This document shows positions 61,407-64,000 of a stretch of DNA of 64,000 nt, piece by piece; position 1 is the first letter of the stretch, and the number at the start of each line of letters is the position of its first letter. The DNA is from Myxococcus eversor (GTDB lineage Bacteria; Myxococcota; Myxococcia; Myxococcales; Myxococcaceae), in the NCBI RefSeq assembly GCF_010894455.1, contig NZ_JAAIXY010000001.1, positions 434,001 through 498,000 of the forward strand, in the 5' to 3' direction. Position numbers and translations under genes: made by a program. The notes below the pieces were generated by a model. The model had not been told where the DNA came from and ran no database searches. It was given only the letters and a program-made list of their open reading frames with translations.

Positions 61407-61997
61407 ATGAACGAGCGCGAGGCATATCTGCGGAAGATGGACGCGGAGAAGCAACGAATCGACGCGCGAATCGCGGAAGTCGAGGCGCAGTCCGATATCC
61501 GCAAGGCGGACGACGACCTGAAGGAACTGCGAGGCGTGAAGGAGCGGCGCGAGGCCTTCCACCGCAAGCTGGAGGAGTGGCGCAAGCGCGGCACGGAGGA
61601 CTTCGAGCGGGGCAAGCAGGAGATGCTCCAGGTCTGTGACGACACGAACAAGTCCCTGGTCGACGCGGAGGAGAAGGCGGGCGTCAGGCGCGCGACCTAC
61701 GAGCGCAAGCGCGAGGCGGAGCTGCGCGAGCTGGGAGCGCAGTTCGACGCCTGGGATGCGAACGTCTCCCAGACGCGGGCCGAGGACTCGCTGCTCACGA
61801 AGCAGGAGCTCCAGTTCCTGCGCGGCTCGTTCAAGAGCACGGGGGATGCGCTGCGTCGCCTCATGTCCGCCAAGGGCGGCGAGTGGTCTCGCCTGCGCCA
61901 GGAGTACGAGGCCTCCTGGAGGGAGCTGCAGGAGAACTCGCGCAAGATTCGCGCGGACGGCGCGGATGCGTCGCAGTCGCCGCCTTCTCCCTCTTGA
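61407..61997 (+). CDS. Coiled-coil protein, unknown function
   Basis: 196 residues, almost entirely helical and charged. Heptad-like runs cover about 3-100 (YLRKMDAEKQRIDARIAEVE, REAFHRKLEEWRKR) and about 110-185. No signal peptide, membrane helix or recognised domain. One Cys only. The disordered Ser/Pro tail (SQSPPSPS) ends the protein. It is a lone gene with a strong terminator hairpin 10 bp after the stop. Could be a structural or adaptor protein; nothing in the neighbourhood identifies a partner. Confidence 0.62.
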   Translation: MNEREAYLRKMDAEKQRIDARIAEVEAQSDIRKADDDLKELRGVKERREAFHRKLEEWRKRGTEDFERGKQEMLQVCDDTNKSLVDAEEKAGVRRATYERKREAELRELGAQFDAWDANVSQTRAEDSLLTKQELQFLRGSFKSTGDALRRLMSAKGGEWSRLRQEYEASWRELQENSRKIRADGADASQSPPSPS

Positions 61998-62007
61998 GCC
62001 AGGGGAC

Positions 62008-62039
62008 GGGGACGTGGGGATGAGACGCTCCACGTCCCC
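62008..62039 (+). terminator. Hairpin after the coiled-coil gene
   Basis: GGGGACGTGG pairs perfectly with CCACGTCCCC around a 12-nt loop, 10 bp after the stop codon at 61997. Confidence 0.75.
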
Positions 62040-62154
62040 TGCTCGGAAAGGACCTGCCCCGGTGTGAAGCCGCCTGACGCGCGCGACACCCGGGGCATCC
62101 TGTCAGCCTCTGAATCCTGCGCGGTACATTGCGTGTCTCGACGGGAGACCTCGC

Positions 62155-63543
62155 ATGGGCGTGTTCGTTCAGGAGTCGCTGTCCACGCGGGATGAGTCAA
62201 TCTCCGAGCCCTCAAGTGTCACCGCGGGGGGCAACTCCCGGGCGCGTGCGCTGGGCGAAATCCAGAGGGCGTTCGATTCGTCGCCCCGGGTGGTGGCCCA
62301 GGCGAAGCAGGCCCAGACGCTCCAGCGCCGCGCGTCACCCCGCAACGACACCGGGCTGCCCGACGGCTTGAAGTCCGGAGTGGAGTCGCTCTCCGGCATG
62401 TCCATGGACGACGTGCGGGTCCACTACAACTCGTCTGCGCCCGCGCAGCTCCAGGCGCTGGCGTACACGCAGGGCTCGGACATCCATGTGGCGCCGGGGC
62501 AGGAGAAGCACCTGGCCCACGAGGCGTGGCACGTCGTGCAGCAGAAGCAGGGGCGCGTGCAGCCCACGACGCAGCTTCAAGGCGAGTCCCTCAACGACGC
62601 GCCGGGCCTGGAGCGCGAAGCGGATGTCATGGGCTCGCGCGCCTCGGGCCTGAAGCTGACCGAGCCAGTCCAGCGCAAGGTGGATGCACCTCTAGGGGCG
62701 GGTGGGGCGCCCATCCAGCGCGTGGCGGTGCAACTCGGCGCGGATGATGCGGGAGAAATCACCGAGGTGAATGTGGGGGGCCGCGCGGGCTCCCTCTGGC
62801 CCAGTGAGCGCCACCACACCACGCCCTGGCAATCGTATCTGGACACGCTCGACGGTGAGTTGACGGGACTGTCCTTCGCTGAGGCCACCCAGAGCATGAA
62901 CGGACTCGACGACCACCTGAGGGCCCTGCCGGGCTGGGGCCTGCGCAATCAGCTGCAAGGCCCCAAGAGGGCGGCGCTGCAGGCGGAGGTCGCGGAGCTG
63001 AATACCCGACGGGTCAACGCCAACGCCCTGGGGGATGACTCGCCCCTGCTCGCGATATCGCTCCAGCGCTACATCCAGCAGTGGCTGGTGGTGCGCAGCA
63101 AGCTCCCCCTGGCCCAGGCGGACTTCGGCGGAGGCGCCGGCACCGTGGCGGACGACGCGCTGGTGGCGCGCACCGCGAACACGGGAGGCGACGTCGACGA
63201 TGACGACCTCGAGGCCTCGCTGTTCAGCATGTTCGACTTCAAGACGGTCCAGGACACGATGACCGAGTCGGATGGCAGCAATGCCGACGAGGAGTACGAA
63301 ATCTTCGGGTTGGACCCGGCCCGCATGGCCACGGCGGGCGTGGGCCTGGATGCCCTCAGGGGCATGGCTTTCCGGCAGCATGCCCGCTCCATCCGCAAGG
63401 CCTATCCCACCGCGTTCGGCCAGCTCTATGGCGGTGAGGCCAATCCCATCAACGCGATGGTGGCCGCCATGGAGCAGCACTGGCAGGACAACGCCGCCTC
63501 TGATTCCGAGGCCTCCGACGACAGCATGTCCGACTCCGAGTGA
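62155..63543 (+). CDS. DUF4157 protein, putative eCIS-linked or polymorphic toxin
   Basis: 462 residues from ATG 62155 (GGGAGA six bases upstream). The DUF4157 domain lies at about 63-150: GLPDGLKSGVESLSGMSMDD, VRVHYNSSAPAQLQALAYTQ and the zinc-protease-like HLAHEAWHVVQQKQGRV (HExxH). An N-terminal ~60-residue Gln/Ser-rich lead and PVQRKV/PIQRVAVQL spacers are usual in these proteins. The C-terminal ~250 residues (SLWPSERHHTTPWQSYLDTL, acidic end rich in Asp/Ser/Glu) are unrecognised. DUF4157 proteins are frequent cargo of extracellular contractile injection systems; none of those genes are in view and no immunity gene is adjacent. Confidence 0.8.
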   Translation: MGVFVQESLSTRDESISEPSSVTAGGNSRARALGEIQRAFDSSPRVVAQAKQAQTLQRRASPRNDTGLPDGLKSGVESLSGMSMDDVRVHYNSSAPAQLQALAYTQGSDIHVAPGQEKHLAHEAWHVVQQKQGRVQPTTQLQGESLNDAPGLEREADVMGSRASGLKLTEPVQRKVDAPLGAGGAPIQRVAVQLGADDAGEITEVNVGGRAGSLWPSERHHTTPWQSYLDTLDGELTGLSFAEATQSMNGLDDHLRALPGWGLRNQLQGPKRAALQAEVAELNTRRVNANALGDDSPLLAISLQRYIQQWLVVRSKLPLAQADFGGGAGTVADDALVARTANTGGDVDDDDLEASLFSMFDFKTVQDTMTESDGSNADEEYEIFGLDPARMATAGVGLDALRGMAFRQHARSIRKAYPTAFGQLYGGEANPINAMVAAMEQHWQDNAASDSEASDDSMSDSE

Positions 63544-63555
63544 CGGAAAAACGCA

Positions 63556-63586
63556 CGGGGCCCCACCGGGAGACGGTGGAGCCCCG
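63556..63586 (-). terminator. Rho-independent terminator of clpB
   Basis: CGGGGCTCCACCG and its partner pair at 12 of 13 positions around a 5-nt loop. Read leftward, the hairpin is followed by GTGCGTTTTTCC, giving the T-run of a classical terminator. It may also end the convergent DUF4157 gene. Confidence 0.85.
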
Positions 63587-63607
63587 GAGCACGCACGAGC
63601 CCGGCCC

Positions 63608-64000
63608 TTACTCCGCGCGCTTCACCTTCTTCGCCGTGTCCACCAGCACCTTGGCGAAGGTGAGCCCGGTGGGGCCCGCGTCCGCCTGGATGGTGTCACC
63701 CGGCAGGAACTCACCGCTGAGCACCTTGAGCGCCAGCGGGTCCAACAGGTTCTTCTGCACCGCGCGCTTCAGGGGCCGCGCGCCGTATGTCGGGTCGTAT
63801 CCGCGCTCCGCCAGCATCTCCCGGGCCGCGTCCGTCAGCTCCAGCGACAGCCGCTTGTCGGCGAGCAGCTTGTCCAGCTTCGCGAGCTGGATGTCGACGA
63901 TGCGGTAGATGTCCTTCTTGCGCAGCGGCTCGAAGATGACGATTTCGTCCACGCGGTTGAGGAACTCCGGACGGAAGTGGCCGCGCAGCGCGTCCATCAC
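63608..64000 (-). CDS. clpB: ClpB-type disaggregase, C-terminal part (partial)
   Basis: The last ~130 residues of a Clp/Hsp100 ATPase; the rest lies beyond the right edge. Visible are the end of the second AAA+ module with the arginine finger region FRPEFLNRVDEIVIFEPL, the small domain (IVDIQLAKLDKLLADKRLSL), and the sensor-2 segment YGARPLKRAVQ. This is the C-terminus of ClpB, which with DnaK unfolds protein aggregates in the cytoplasm. ClpA or ClpX are less likely because of the LNRVDEIVIF and C-terminal beta segment GEFLPGDTIQAD. A terminator with a T-run follows. Confidence 0.88.
   Translation of the reverse strand: MMDALRGHFRPEFLNRVDEIVIFEPLRKKDIYRIVDIQLAKLDKLLADKRLSLELTDAAREMLAERGYDPTYGARPLKRAVQKNLLDPLALKVLSGEFLPGDTIQADAGPTGLTFAKVLVDTAKKVKRAE

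Overview
The window is GC-rich, densely packed DNA from a myxobacterium, most likely family Myxococcaceae. The strongest evidence is an mrpA-mrpB-mrpC locus (about 9.2-12.7 kb), the regulatory hub of fruiting-body development in Myxococcus, with a 248-codon mrpC, an NtrC-type MrpB and a recognisable sigma-54 promoter. A Hanks-type kinase, TIGR02999-like sigma factor, YfhO-type membrane protein and many exported proteins of unknown function fit the same group. I saw no rRNA, tRNA or CRISPR array.

Layout. 0-9 kb: DgcN-like DUF1611 protein (cut by the window edge), VWA protein, small membrane protein, phosphoesterase lipoprotein with an outer-membrane-like partner, LTA-synthase/YejM-like sulfatase, LysR regulator and an aromatic amino acid hydroxylase. 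9-16 kb: mrp locus, divergent from a fused transporter/spermidine-synthase-like protein, then a Flp-type pilin. 16-22 kb: anchored cupin, TipAS-type MerR regulator, and two coupled large membrane proteins. 22-26.5 kb: an accessory patch of lower GC with paralogous Cys-rich lipoproteins, an IS701-like transposase remnant, orphan exported proteins, and mgsA bracketed by a direct duplication of the 5' end of the following amidohydrolase. 26.4-34.5 kb: amidohydrolase, rRNA methyltransferase, Ser/Thr kinase, truA, a repeat-bearing membrane protein, a Na+/H+ antiporter, and a scar where two truncated genes face each other.

34.5-42.9 kb: a seven-gene leftward arginine operon (argF', argB, argE-like, argH, argG, an unnamed P-loop gene, argC) divergent from argR. 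Its transcarbamylase and ArgG look like the Bacteroidetes type; Ala90 in the transcarbamylase points to an acylated-ornithine route, perhaps with succinyl rather than acetyl intermediates. The P-loop protein coupled to argC is the best candidate here for an undescribed component.

43-55.5 kb: Uma2 nuclease; a VWA/response-regulator/histidine-kinase operon; then a sigma factor followed by four exported proteins, one resembling the N-terminal lipid-transfer module of vitellogenin. 55.5-64 kb: DUF885 metalloprotease lipoprotein, M20 amidohydrolase, a TetR/SDR pair with an LmrA/YxaF-like operator, a spermidine-synthase-fold protein, a coiled-coil protein, a DUF4157 toxin-like protein and the 3' end of clpB.

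Functions were assigned by reading translated sequence and recalling family motifs; no database search was run.
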